Positions 1-6,171 of a DNA stretch of 7,509 bases are shown here, piece by piece (within the stretch, counting starts at the first letter, position 1; each line of letters begins with the position of its first letter). This DNA comes from an uncultured Anaerolineae bacterium (lineage in GTDB: Bacteria; Chloroflexota; Anaerolineae; Anaerolineales; UBA4823), in NCBI GenBank assembly GCA_937129505.1, contig CAKZNJ010000519.1, positions 1 to 7,509 on the forward strand. The letters run 5' to 3'. The notes beneath the pieces were generated by a model. The model did not search any database. It saw only the letters and a program-made list of their open reading frames with translations, and was not told the DNA's origin. The position numbers and the translations under genes were made by a program.

Positions 1-239
1 TCAGCAGTCTGGTCAACTTTCTCTTTCCCGTGGCTTTGTTCCTAGCATTGCGCAGCGCAGAGTATGTCCTGCACCCCCAAATGCCGATCCTCAGCAGCCA
101 AGCTGGTGTCTTGCGCTATGTTTTCTTAGCGCTGGTGATCCTGCTCAGCGCAGCCTGTTTGAGTCTAGCCGATTTGCTCGACCATCTCACTCGTAAAAGC
201 CAGCGAAATTCTCCCTCTACGGTCCACCCAACCGCATGA
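1..239 (+). CDS. C-terminal part of a multi-pass membrane protein (5' end outside window)
   Basis: The frame is open from base 3 to the TGA at 237-239, giving 78 residues with no need for an internal start, so this is the tail of a gene that begins left of the window. Two hydrophobic segments are visible (about residues 2-23 and 38-59), separated by a short polar loop. The tail after the second segment is charged and then Ser/Pro-rich, and probably cytoplasmic. The stop codon overlaps the ATG of the MFS gene (ATGA, 236-239), which indicates one transcript and translational coupling. The visible portion has no motif that identifies the family. It could be the end of any polytopic inner-membrane protein, so no function is assigned. 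Confidence 0.75.
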   Translation, partial: SSLVNFLFPVALFLALRSAEYVLHPQMPILSSQAGVLRYVFLALVILLSAACLSLADLLDHLTRKSQRNSPSTVHPTA

Positions 240-1405
240 CCCTCTCCTCCTTTCCCATCTCGGGTCGCCGTTTAGCTTTCTTCACCTTTGCCCGAATTCT
301 GCTCAATACCCTCTATCGGATGGTTTATCCATTCTTGGGGGTATTCCGCTCTGCCTTAGGTGTCTCGCTTGAGCAGATGTCTTGGATTCTGACTGGACGC
401 GCCGTTCTAGGTGCGTTAGCTCCCCTCTTTGCCTCGATTGGCGACAGTCGCGGGCGCAAGACAGGCATGATGTTGGGTTTCCTGCTTTTCACCGTCGGCG
501 CAGGGATGGTGCTGGTTTGGGAATCGTTTGCGGTCTTTGCTTTGGCGCTTTTATTAACCATGCTGGGCAAATACATATTTGACCCTTCCTTACTGGCACA
601 CATCGGCGACAAAGTGAGCTATGCTACCCGCGGCCGCGTGATGGCTTTGATGGAGCTGGGTTGGTCGCTGTCCTTTCTGATTGGGGTGCCGCTGGTTGGG
701 TTGTTGATCGCTCGTTCAGGCTGGAAGGCGCCTTTTGTCGTCTTTGTCGTATTAGGGACGATTGTCTTAATCGGTTTGCGCTCCAAACTCCCCGCTGATG
801 ATCACCTTCGCACCCAAAAAGCCCCTCAGTTGCATGGCTTAGCTGCCGTCATCTCATCCAGCTTAGCCTTGAACGGCATCGCTATTGGGTTATCGATCAG
901 TGCCGCCAATGAAGTGATCAACTTGGTTTTCGGTGTGTGGCTAGAAGAGTCTTTTGAGCTGAAGATCGCTGCCCTAGGCGCCACAACAGCCGTGATTGGC
1001 ATTTCGGAGCTCCTTGGGGAATTCTTGGTGGCGGGTTTTGTCGATAAATTGGGTAAGCCCAAAACGGTTCTGATCGGCATTCTGCTCAACATCCTCGCCG
1101 CAATTGGACTGACTCAAGGGGGAGGTTCAACTGTTGGCGCTGTGCTGGGTTTGTTCTTTTTTTACATAACTTTCGAGCTTTGTCTAGTGAGCAGTATCCC
1201 CCTTATGAGCGAGTTGATTCCAGAAAAACGGGCAACGATGCTCTCCTCGACGGGAGCAAGCCACTCGCTAGGTCGCGCCATTGGCGCTTTCATTGCAGCG
1301 CCTCTCTACCGCCTGGGAATCGTTGCCAATTTAGGCGCCGCGGTTGGGTTCAACCTAATTGCGCTCATTGCCCTATGGAGCCTGACACGGCGAAAATCTC
1401 TCTGA
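236..1405 (+). CDS. MFS (major facilitator superfamily) transporter
   Basis: A 389-residue, almost entirely hydrophobic protein with about 12 predicted membrane helices, the normal length for MFS. The MFS signature between helices 2 and 3 is visible as GDSRGRK at residues 69-75, and its degenerate repeat in the second half is GFVDKLGKPK at 267-276. A charged central loop (about 183-200) separates the two six-helix halves. The protein should catalyse secondary transport across the cytoplasmic membrane. The substrate cannot be read from the sequence, although the style resembles drug or metabolite exporters of the general MFS_1 group. The ATG overlaps the stop of the preceding membrane-protein gene, and no Shine-Dalgarno sequence precedes it, which fits translational coupling. 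The stop codon directly abuts the promoter of the next gene. Confidence 0.9.
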   Translation: MTLSSFPISGRRLAFFTFARILLNTLYRMVYPFLGVFRSALGVSLEQMSWILTGRAVLGALAPLFASIGDSRGRKTGMMLGFLLFTVGAGMVLVWESFAVFALALLLTMLGKYIFDPSLLAHIGDKVSYATRGRVMALMELGWSLSFLIGVPLVGLLIARSGWKAPFVVFVVLGTIVLIGLRSKLPADDHLRTQKAPQLHGLAAVISSSLALNGIAIGLSISAANEVINLVFGVWLEESFELKIAALGATTAVIGISELLGEFLVAGFVDKLGKPKTVLIGILLNILAAIGLTQGGGSTVGAVLGLFFFYITFELCLVSSIPLMSELIPEKRATMLSSTGASHSLGRAIGAFIAAPLYRLGIVANLGAAVGFNLIALIALWSLTRRKSL

Positions 1406-1414
1406 TGATATAAT
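1406..1414 (+). promoter_or_regulatory. Extended -10 promoter (TGATATAAT) for the LysM gene
   Basis: A perfect TATAAT at 1409-1414 is preceded by TGA, giving the extended -10 form TGnTATAAT. It begins immediately after the MFS stop codon. CTGACA at 1382-1387 resembles a -35 box, but the 21-bp spacer is too long, so the extended -10 probably carries recognition. Only 7 bases separate the box from the ATG at 1422, which would put transcription initiation at or next to the A of the start codon. No Shine-Dalgarno sequence lies between. Confidence 0.7.
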
Positions 1415-1421
1415 CAGCCCC

Positions 1422-2207
1422 ATGAAAAAGCAACGGCTTTTTTTATCCCTTTTTGCTTTGGGGGTTTTGTTCTTGACCCCCTCCATCAGCACTGCTTCTT
1501 ATCCAGCCCAGCTTACCCCTTTTCCCACTCCAACCCCTGGTCCAGATGGGAGAATCATCTATATTGTCCAACCCGGCGACACGTTGATCAGAATCTCCTT
1601 AATCTCAGGGGTGCCGATTGAGGAATTACGGGGTTTGAACAGGTTAAGCGGCGATAACATTGTCGTTGGACAGGAACTGTTGCTAGGGTTGGGCGGCCCG
1701 ACTCTTGTCACCCCAACCCCTGGTCCCAGTCCGACCCCCACCATCGAACTCCCTACCCCAACACCCTTACCGGGCACAGGGATTATGTGCGTGTTGCTTT
1801 ATGAAGACGTGAACGGCGATGCCCTGCGACAGGAGACCGAAAATGCTATACCGGGTGGCGCAATCAGCCTCTCCGAGCGCTCCGGCAAGGCAACCTTCAG
1901 GGGGGACTCGCGCAGTGGAAGCGATCCGATTTGTTTCAATGACCTGCCAGAAGGGGAATATACTATCTCGGTCGCCATCCCCAGCGGCTACAACCCAACC
2001 ACGATCAACACCATCACCATCAACCTGAGCGCGGGCGATGAAATCTATTTGGACTTTGGCGCGCAGAAAAATTCAGAAACTTTAGCCAACGAACCCACTC
2101 CCACAGGTTCTGGTTCTTCTCCCCTGCTTGGCATTGTAGGGACAGTGTTAGTCTTAGCGGGCATCTTCCTAGGCATCTTCGGCACGCGCATCTTGCGCGG
2201 CAGATAG
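1422..2207 (+). CDS. Secreted LysM-domain protein with SdrD-B/Cna-B-like domain and C-terminal membrane anchor
   Basis: The 261-residue protein starts with a Sec signal peptide (KK at 2-3, hydrophobic core about 6-24). A Pro/Thr linker (33-41) leads to a LysM domain at about 45-88, with the typical YIVQPGDTLIRIS start and VVGQELLL end. A second Pro/Thr linker follows (97-119). Residues about 120-214 resemble an SdrD-B or prealbumin-like beta-sandwich repeat, with the calcium-site-like YEDVNGD at 127-133 and a closing LPEGEYTISV-type strand. A hydrophobic helix at about 234-256 ends in a basic tail, and I see no LPXTG sortase signal. The likely role is an envelope protein that binds peptidoglycan or another GlcNAc polymer while anchored in the membrane. 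The start is supported by the charged n-region of the signal peptide, although no ribosome-binding site precedes it. Confidence 0.85.
   Translation: MKKQRLFLSLFALGVLFLTPSISTASYPAQLTPFPTPTPGPDGRIIYIVQPGDTLIRISLISGVPIEELRGLNRLSGDNIVVGQELLLGLGGPTLVTPTPGPSPTPTIELPTPTPLPGTGIMCVLLYEDVNGDALRQETENAIPGGAISLSERSGKATFRGDSRSGSDPICFNDLPEGEYTISVAIPSGYNPTTINTITINLSAGDEIYLDFGAQKNSETLANEPTPTGSGSSPLLGIVGTVLVLAGIFLGIFGTRILRGR
1530..1543 (+). repeat. 14-bp direct repeat, copy 1 (linker before LysM)
   Basis: The 14-mer CCAACCCCTGGTCC occurs here and again at 1713-1726, in the same reading frame. Both copies encode the TPTPGP linker, one before and one after the LysM domain, 183 bp apart. Confidence 0.7.
1713..1726 (+). 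repeat. 14-bp direct repeat, copy 2 (linker after LysM)
   Basis: An identical copy of the 14-mer at 1530-1543. It encodes the same linker hexapeptide on the other side of the LysM domain, so the LysM-coding segment is bracketed by matching DNA. Confidence 0.7.
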
Positions 2208-2252
2208 ACTCGCCTGAGTCTTCACACCTATCAAGCGATAGATCACGTATTT

Positions 2253-3323
2253 CTAGCTTGCCATTGCCCGACGGTATAGTTGAGTCAACCAGTGGCGGTA
2301 GGCGGGGCGCTGCCAAGCACGCCCTTGCTCGATTGCTTGCATGCGCAAAGCCTGTAAAACATCTTCTTCCACTACCACGGTGATCAGCGCCGCAGAAAGG
2401 GCGCGTTCATCCTCCGGCGGGACAAGATAGCCAGCGGCGCCAATTGCATCCCCCAGCGAGGGCAACTCAAAACCAATCACTGGGATGCCTTGTCTGATTG
2501 CCCGCTGCCCTGTCCCTCCCCATGGAGGCTCCGCTTCTAATTGAACAAAGGCGGTAGCATTTTTCAATAAAGAGACTAGGGTAGGAGGCGAGATTTCAGC
2601 GTAAAGTTTTAGGGTTTGATAAAACTCGCTCGAACAATGCTCTTTTATACGCTTTTCTTCTGCTCTGCTGTGGCAAACAATTGCCAAAGCCGCTTGATCG
2701 CCCAAATGAGCAGTTGTTTTCGCCCACACCTGAAGTAAAAAGCGCAGCCTTTCCCAGTCCCCAAAGCTCTGGTAGAGAAAATAAGGGGTTTCGGGCAGCA
2801 AAGGAGAAGCCTCTAAGAGGATCCCGCTCTGAAAAGGAAGATCAGCATCTGCTTGTCTTGCAGGAGTTCTGGATTCGCCAAAGAACTCCCTCGGTTCGAC
2901 TTGGATGGCTCGGCTTAAACCCCCCAACCCCAACGCATCATCGACCCTTTCCCAAAAGTTCATCCAGCGGGGTTCTTTTGTTTTTGCCAAGTTGGTTGGG
3001 CTGTAAACCAAAACCTGTTTGGCAAAGAGGGGCGCGCCGGCTTCGGTGAAGTGAATGACAGCCGATTGAATCTCATTGGCAATTTTCGGTAAATCCGATT
3101 GCACCCAAAGCAGATGGTTCAGGGCTGAGTAGGAGCGCGACCGCACAACCAGCTTGACCTGCGCCGCAAGCCAGTGCGGTTTTTCGGATGGTAGCGCCAA
3201 AGTTAAATCCACTTCGTCCCGCAAAGCCTCATAAATTTCGAGCAGGTGAAACGCAGAAGACGAAAGCGAATGATAGATCAGCGCCCACCCGTCCAATAAG
3301 ACGTGCAGTTTACGTTGACTCAT
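2253..3323 (-). CDS. GT-B glycosyltransferase (GT4-like) with degenerate E-x7-E motif
   Basis: A 356-residue protein, the usual size for a GT-B glycosyltransferase. The N-terminal half begins with a beta strand (KLHVLLDG, 5-12). The C-terminal half carries the nucleotide-sugar-binding region: AFVQLEAEPPWGG (258-270), GIPVIGFELPSLGD (279-292), then GYLVPPEDERALSAAL (298-313), matching the GT4 pattern of PVI...LPE...G.LV.P.D...L. Aligned by eye to GT4 enzymes, the first Glu of E-x7-E falls on Pro266 (E265 is adjacent) and the second on Arg274, so catalysis or donor binding may be unusual. Donor and acceptor are unknown. The ATG lies inside the end of the thioesterase gene (14-bp overlap). An in-frame stop at 3333-3335 leaves no other start, and there is no clear Shine-Dalgarno, so translation is probably coupled. 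It converges with the LysM gene. Confidence 0.75.
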   Translation of the reverse strand: MSQRKLHVLLDGWALIYHSLSSSAFHLLEIYEALRDEVDLTLALPSEKPHWLAAQVKLVVRSRSYSALNHLLWVQSDLPKIANEIQSAVIHFTEAGAPLFAKQVLVYSPTNLAKTKEPRWMNFWERVDDALGLGGLSRAIQVEPREFFGESRTPARQADADLPFQSGILLEASPLLPETPYFLYQSFGDWERLRFLLQVWAKTTAHLGDQAALAIVCHSRAEEKRIKEHCSSEFYQTLKLYAEISPPTLVSLLKNATAFVQLEAEPPWGGTGQRAIRQGIPVIGFELPSLGDAIGAAGYLVPPEDERALSAALITVVVEEDVLQALRMQAIEQGRAWQRPAYRHWLTQLYRRAMAS

Positions 3324-3708
3324 TGATTCGTTTTAGAAACCGTTGCTCATCAATGATAAATCGTTCGTGCTTGCCGCTGCCGATCAGGGTTTCGCCTTGG
3401 TGCGCCTCAACAGAGAAGAGCACTTTCGAGCCTTCAATCTGAAGCACCTCCCCGCGCACCTGAACGGTGCTACCGATGCGGCATGGTGCGAGGTGGCGTA
3501 TATCTACCGCAGTTCCAACGCTCGAATACCCAGCAGGCAAACGCTCTGCCAAACAACGATGACAGGTGCGCTCCATGAAGAGAATCATCCACGGAGTAGC
3601 TAATACCCTTGACGCACCACTGCCCACATGCTTTGCTGAGTGCTCTTCTTCGACTGTATAGGTGTCCTCCCGGGTAAGGCCGGGTTGTATCAACTTGCTA
3701 AAGTCCAT
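3310..3708 (-). CDS. FlK-like hotdog-fold acyl-CoA thioesterase
   Basis: A 132-residue single hotdog-domain protein from ATG 3708 (first residues MDFSKLIQPGLTRED). It resembles the family of fluoroacetyl-CoA thioesterase FlK, whose catalytic residues are Thr42, Glu50 and His76. Here Thr38, Glu46 and His72 occur with identical 8- and 26-residue spacing, with a Gly seven residues before the His. The later IGSGKHERFII (109-119) also fits. The expected reaction is hydrolysis of a short acyl-CoA thioester in the cytoplasm. The fluoroacetyl substrate is not implied, since most family members outside Streptomyces cattleya are uncharacterised. A longer reading from ATG 3753 exists, but I chose 3708 because AAGGA (3719-3715) lies 6 nt before it and the family normally begins here. 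The gene is co-oriented and overlapping with the glycosyltransferase. Confidence 0.85.
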   Translation of the reverse strand: MDFSKLIQPGLTREDTYTVEEEHSAKHVGSGASRVLATPWMILFMERTCHRCLAERLPAGYSSVGTAVDIRHLAPCRIGSTVQVRGEVLQIEGSKVLFSVEAHQGETLIGSGKHERFIIDEQRFLKRINEST

Positions 3709-3751
3709 AGCGTTTCCTTCATCATCGGGATTTTCTGTCGTTTCTGCCCGC

Positions 3752-3757
3752 ATTATA
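3752..3757 (-). promoter_or_regulatory. TATAAT -10 box for the thioesterase-glycosyltransferase pair
   Basis: On the minus strand this is a perfect TATAAT that overlaps the upstream in-frame ATG at 3753. Initiation about 7 nt downstream (near 3745) would exclude that ATG from the transcript and leave a leader of about 37 nt before ATG 3708, including its AAGGA ribosome-binding site. No convincing -35 hexamer is seen 17 bp upstream (TTTCTG at best). Confidence 0.5.
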
Positions 3758-3801
3758 CTGACAAGGCAGCAAATCAGAAAGGCACTTCACAGTTTTTCGG
3801 A

Positions 3802-3807
3802 TAAAAT
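3802..3807 (+). promoter_or_regulatory. Possible -10 (TAAAAT) upstream of the UPF0173 gene
   Basis: TAAAAT lies in the divergent intergenic region and is preceded by TTTTCGGA. A second similar block, TTTTCGGAT followed by TAGAAT, lies at 3855-3869, closer to the gene. Either could be the -10 of the hydrolase promoter. Neither has a convincing -35, so the assignment is weak. Confidence 0.3.
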
Positions 3808-3887
3808 AAGGCGAGAAACGCTTTCTGTATCTCACACAGAATTCGTCAAGAAGCTTTTCGGATTAGAATGTTCTTAAGGAGGTAAAG

Positions 3888-4571
3888 ATGACAACGGTCA
3901 CTTGGCTTGGTCATGCGAGCATGGCGATTGAAACCAACAATTATCGCATTCTAGTTGACCCCTTCATCCGTGATAACCCGGCTGCGCCAGTCCAAGAAGA
4001 AGAATTGAGCGCCGATTTCATTCTGGTTAGTCATGGACACGGCGACCATGTTGGCGATACCGTCTCGATCGCCAAACGAACCGACGCGCTTGTCATCAGC
4101 AACTTTGAGATCTCCAACTGGCTGGGCAGCAAAGGAGTGCGCACGCATCCCCAACATATTGGCGGAGGCTTTCATCACCCCTTTGGATACCTCAAACTCA
4201 CCCAAGCTTTGCATGGTTCCGCTTTACCAGATGGTTCCTACGGTGGCAACCCGGCCGGTTTTCTGTTGACAACCCTAGAAGGGAAGAAAATTTACCTAGC
4301 TTGTGACACCGGTTTGTTTGGTGACATGCGTCTGATCGGCGAGGAGGGAATCGAACTCGCAGTTCTGCCCATTGGTGATAACTTCACGATGGGTCCAGCT
4401 GATGCGTTAAAAGCCGTCAAATTGATCAAACCCCGCCATGTGATTCCCATCCACTACAATACTTGGGATCTGATTGCCCAAGATGTCCAGGCATGGAAAG
4501 CCCAAGTTGAAGCGGAGACTTCAGCGCAGGTTCACGTTCTCTCACCGGGACAATCCCTTTCACTGGACTAA
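3888..4571 (+). CDS. UPF0173 family metal-dependent hydrolase (metallo-beta-lactamase fold)
   Basis: A 227-residue protein of the UPF0173 family, at its usual length. The metal-binding motif HGHGDH is at residues 49-54. Further ligand-type positions are H109, D140 in YLACDTGLFGD (136-146) and H189 in VIPIHYNTWD (185-194). PIGDNFTMGP (161-170) is highly characteristic of the family. It starts WLGHASMAI and has no signal peptide, so it is cytoplasmic. Family members are annotated as metal-dependent hydrolases, and the physiological substrate is not established to my knowledge. A strong ribosome-binding site, AAGGAGG (3876-3882), lies 5 nt before the ATG. The gene diverges from the thioesterase gene and is followed 46 bp later by a separately promoted oxidoreductase gene. 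Confidence 0.93.
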   Translation: MTTVTWLGHASMAIETNNYRILVDPFIRDNPAAPVQEEELSADFILVSHGHGDHVGDTVSIAKRTDALVISNFEISNWLGSKGVRTHPQHIGGGFHHPFGYLKLTQALHGSALPDGSYGGNPAGFLLTTLEGKKIYLACDTGLFGDMRLIGEEGIELAVLPIGDNFTMGPADALKAVKLIKPRHVIPIHYNTWDLIAQDVQAWKAQVEAETSAQVHVLSPGQSLSLD

Positions 4572-4587
4572 ATTCACCAAGTTTCTC

Positions 4588-4596
4588 TGATATAAT
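4588..4596 (+). promoter_or_regulatory. Extended -10 promoter (TGATATAAT) for the molybdopterin oxidoreductase gene
   Basis: TGA plus a perfect TATAAT lies in the 46-bp gap after the hydrolase stop codon. The surrounding CTCTGATATAATC closely matches the promoter before the LysM gene. Initiation near 4603 would give a leader of about 14 nt that just includes the GGAGG ribosome-binding site at 4608-4612. No -35 hexamer is obvious. Confidence 0.7.
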
Positions 4597-4617
4597 CTGG
4601 GGCAATTGGAGGTTTCA

Positions 4618-5256
4618 ATGTTCGACAGTCTATTCCGTCGCCGAGAAGAAGAGCAAAAAGTTGCCGGTCAAGGCAGATTGCCACCAGGCCAATCCTTGAC
4701 TCAAAAGTTTCCCGTTTTGCATTACGGGCCGGTGCCAACCTTCAACCCCGCTACCTGGGACTTTCGCGTCTGGGGTGAGGTCGAACAGCCTGTGATCTGG
4801 ACATGGGAAGAGTTCAACCAATTGCCCCGCACTGATGTCGTCATGGATATCCATTGTGTCACCCGCTGGAGCAAGTTTGACACCCGCTGGGAAGGCGTCT
4901 CGGTGCGCACGCTGATCGAGCAAGGGTTTATTAAACTCAAGCCCACTGCCCGCTATGTGATCCAACATGCCGAATACGGCTTCACCGCCAACTTACCTCT
5001 TGAGGTCGTTTTGCAGGATAACTTCCTGCTTGCCACCCATTATGACGGTCAGCCACTAACTCCCGACCACGGCTATCCCGTGCGGGGGGTGGTCGGTCAT
5101 ATTGTCGGCAGAGAAGATCTCAAAGTCCCCTATTTCTGGAAAGGGGCAAAGTGGCTACGCGGCTTAGAATTCACCTATCTAGATCGGCTCGGTTTTTGGG
5201 AGCAGGCTGGCTATCATAACGAAGCAGATGTATGGAAAGAACAGCGGTTCGGCTAA
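4618..5256 (+). CDS. Sulfite-oxidase-like molybdopterin-binding oxidoreductase (YuiH-like)
   Basis: A 212-residue protein comprising one oxidoreductase molybdopterin-binding (sulfite oxidase fold) domain. MDIHCVTRWSKFDTRWEGVS (76-95) contains Cys80, the expected molybdenum ligand. Downstream are NFLLATHYDGQPLTPDHGYP (135-154), the cofactor-region segment YFWKGAKWLRGLEF (172-185), and a tail GFWEQAGYHNEADVWKEQR (192-210) typical of YuiH-type proteins. There is no Tat signal, haem domain or Mo-cofactor dimerisation domain, so it is probably cytoplasmic; the substrate is unknown. Between VV and PYFWK it has about 10 extra residues (GHIVGREDLK, 160-169) compared with the shorter members I recall. 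ATG 4618 was chosen because GGAGG (4608-4612) sits 5 nt upstream. An upstream in-frame TTG at 4606 would overlap that site. Confidence 0.88.
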   Translation: MFDSLFRRREEEQKVAGQGRLPPGQSLTQKFPVLHYGPVPTFNPATWDFRVWGEVEQPVIWTWEEFNQLPRTDVVMDIHCVTRWSKFDTRWEGVSVRTLIEQGFIKLKPTARYVIQHAEYGFTANLPLEVVLQDNFLLATHYDGQPLTPDHGYPVRGVVGHIVGREDLKVPYFWKGAKWLRGLEFTYLDRLGFWEQAGYHNEADVWKEQRFG

Positions 5257-5268
5257 AACAATACCGAT

Positions 5269-6168
5269 CTAGCTTCGCCAGCGGGTGTAGATTGCCATGG
5301 GTAAAAGCCGACCCACTGACTTCTCCTGAAGGGTCAGCTCGCCGCAAGTCAGCTCGCCCCCTTTTATGCCCAGACTGCTCTGAACTGCGTAAAACAAACT
5401 GAGGGGCGAAGCCTGAATGGCATAGGCGGTTAGCACAAAAAAGCGCGCTTGAGCACTGAGCACCTCTCGACAGAGTTCAAGCAAATTGGGAAGCAGATCA
5501 AAAAACTCCCACACTTCTCCTTTCGGACCGCGTCCAAATTTTGGGGGGTCAAGGATAATTCCATCATAGCGCATTCCTCGGCGGATTTCGCGTTTTAAGA
5601 ATTTCAATACGTCATCGACAATCCAGCGGATTGGTTTTGGGTCTAAACCGCTCAGGTTCTGATTCTCTCGAGCAAGTTGCACCATCTTCTTGGAAGCGTC
5701 GACATGGGTAACTCGCGCTCCTGCAGCACAGGCAGCGAGCGAGGCAATGCCTGTATAGGCAAATAAATTCAGCACCTGAAGTGGCCGATTTGCCGACTGC
5801 ACCGTTTCATAGATCCAATCCCATTGAGGCGACTGCTCGACGAACACCCCCACATGCCGCGAGGCAGCAGTAAACACTTGAAAGGTCAAATAGTGATAGC
5901 GCATCTGCCAAGCAGGCGGTAAAGGTTCCCCCCGATAGCGCCATTGGCCACCGCTTTCGCCTTTCGCCGGTTCAAAGAATGCCTCTGCGTTTTGCCATTC
6001 CTGCTCGGAAAGGGCTGGCCGCCACATCGCCTGAGCGGCAGGGCGGACCAACCGATACCTCCCATATTGCTCCAAGCGCAATCCATTGCCGCTGTCCAGT
6101 AAAGCGTAATCCTGCCAATCCTGAGCCGTTAGGATTTGGACACGAACCGTTTGCACCTTGGATGTCAT
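5269..6168 (-). CDS. Class I SAM-dependent methyltransferase, RlmI-like
   Basis: A 299-residue protein with a Rossmann methyltransferase domain in the C-terminal two thirds. Motif I is VLNLFAYTGIASLAA (132-146), the acidic residue after strand 2 is D157, DD is at 185-186, and motif IV is LDPPKFGRG (206-214). The order and wording match RlmI-type 23S rRNA methyltransferases. The segment aligned to RlmI's catalytic TFSCSG, however, reads LTAYAIQASPLSL (246-258) with no cysteine, and there is no N-terminal PUA domain. It therefore probably belongs to the cysteine-less group of DPPK methyltransferases; an RNA substrate is likely but not shown. The start is 3 bp after the stop of the upstream four-helix membrane-protein gene and lacks a Shine-Dalgarno, suggesting coupling. 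It converges with the oxidoreductase gene across a 12-bp gap. Confidence 0.85.
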   Translation of the reverse strand: MTSKVQTVRVQILTAQDWQDYALLDSGNGLRLEQYGRYRLVRPAAQAMWRPALSEQEWQNAEAFFEPAKGESGGQWRYRGEPLPPAWQMRYHYLTFQVFTAASRHVGVFVEQSPQWDWIYETVQSANRPLQVLNLFAYTGIASLAACAAGARVTHVDASKKMVQLARENQNLSGLDPKPIRWIVDDVLKFLKREIRRGMRYDGIILDPPKFGRGPKGEVWEFFDLLPNLLELCREVLSAQARFFVLTAYAIQASPLSLFYAVQSSLGIKGGELTCGELTLQEKSVGRLLPMAIYTRWRS

Positions 6169-6171
6169 CTT

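Noticed and set aside
2228..2241. CTATC-aagc-GATAG inverted repeat between the convergent LysM and glycosyltransferase genes, as a terminator
   Set aside because: Only a 5-bp AT-containing stem with no T-run on either side; too weak to call.
2681..3049. 122-codon plus-strand ORF inside the glycosyltransferase gene
   Set aside because: It lies wholly within a well-supported minus-strand gene, has no ribosome-binding site and an uneven, Pro/Ser/Arg-rich composition typical of antisense shadows.
3708..3753. N-terminal extension of the thioesterase from ATG 3753
   Set aside because: The codon overlaps a perfect -10 box and lacks a ribosome-binding site; the internal ATG at 3708 has a good one.
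3814..3826. AGAAA-CGC-TTTCT inverted repeat as an operator
   Set aside because: Five-base arms in AT-rich intergenic DNA are expected by chance, with no second copy of the element.
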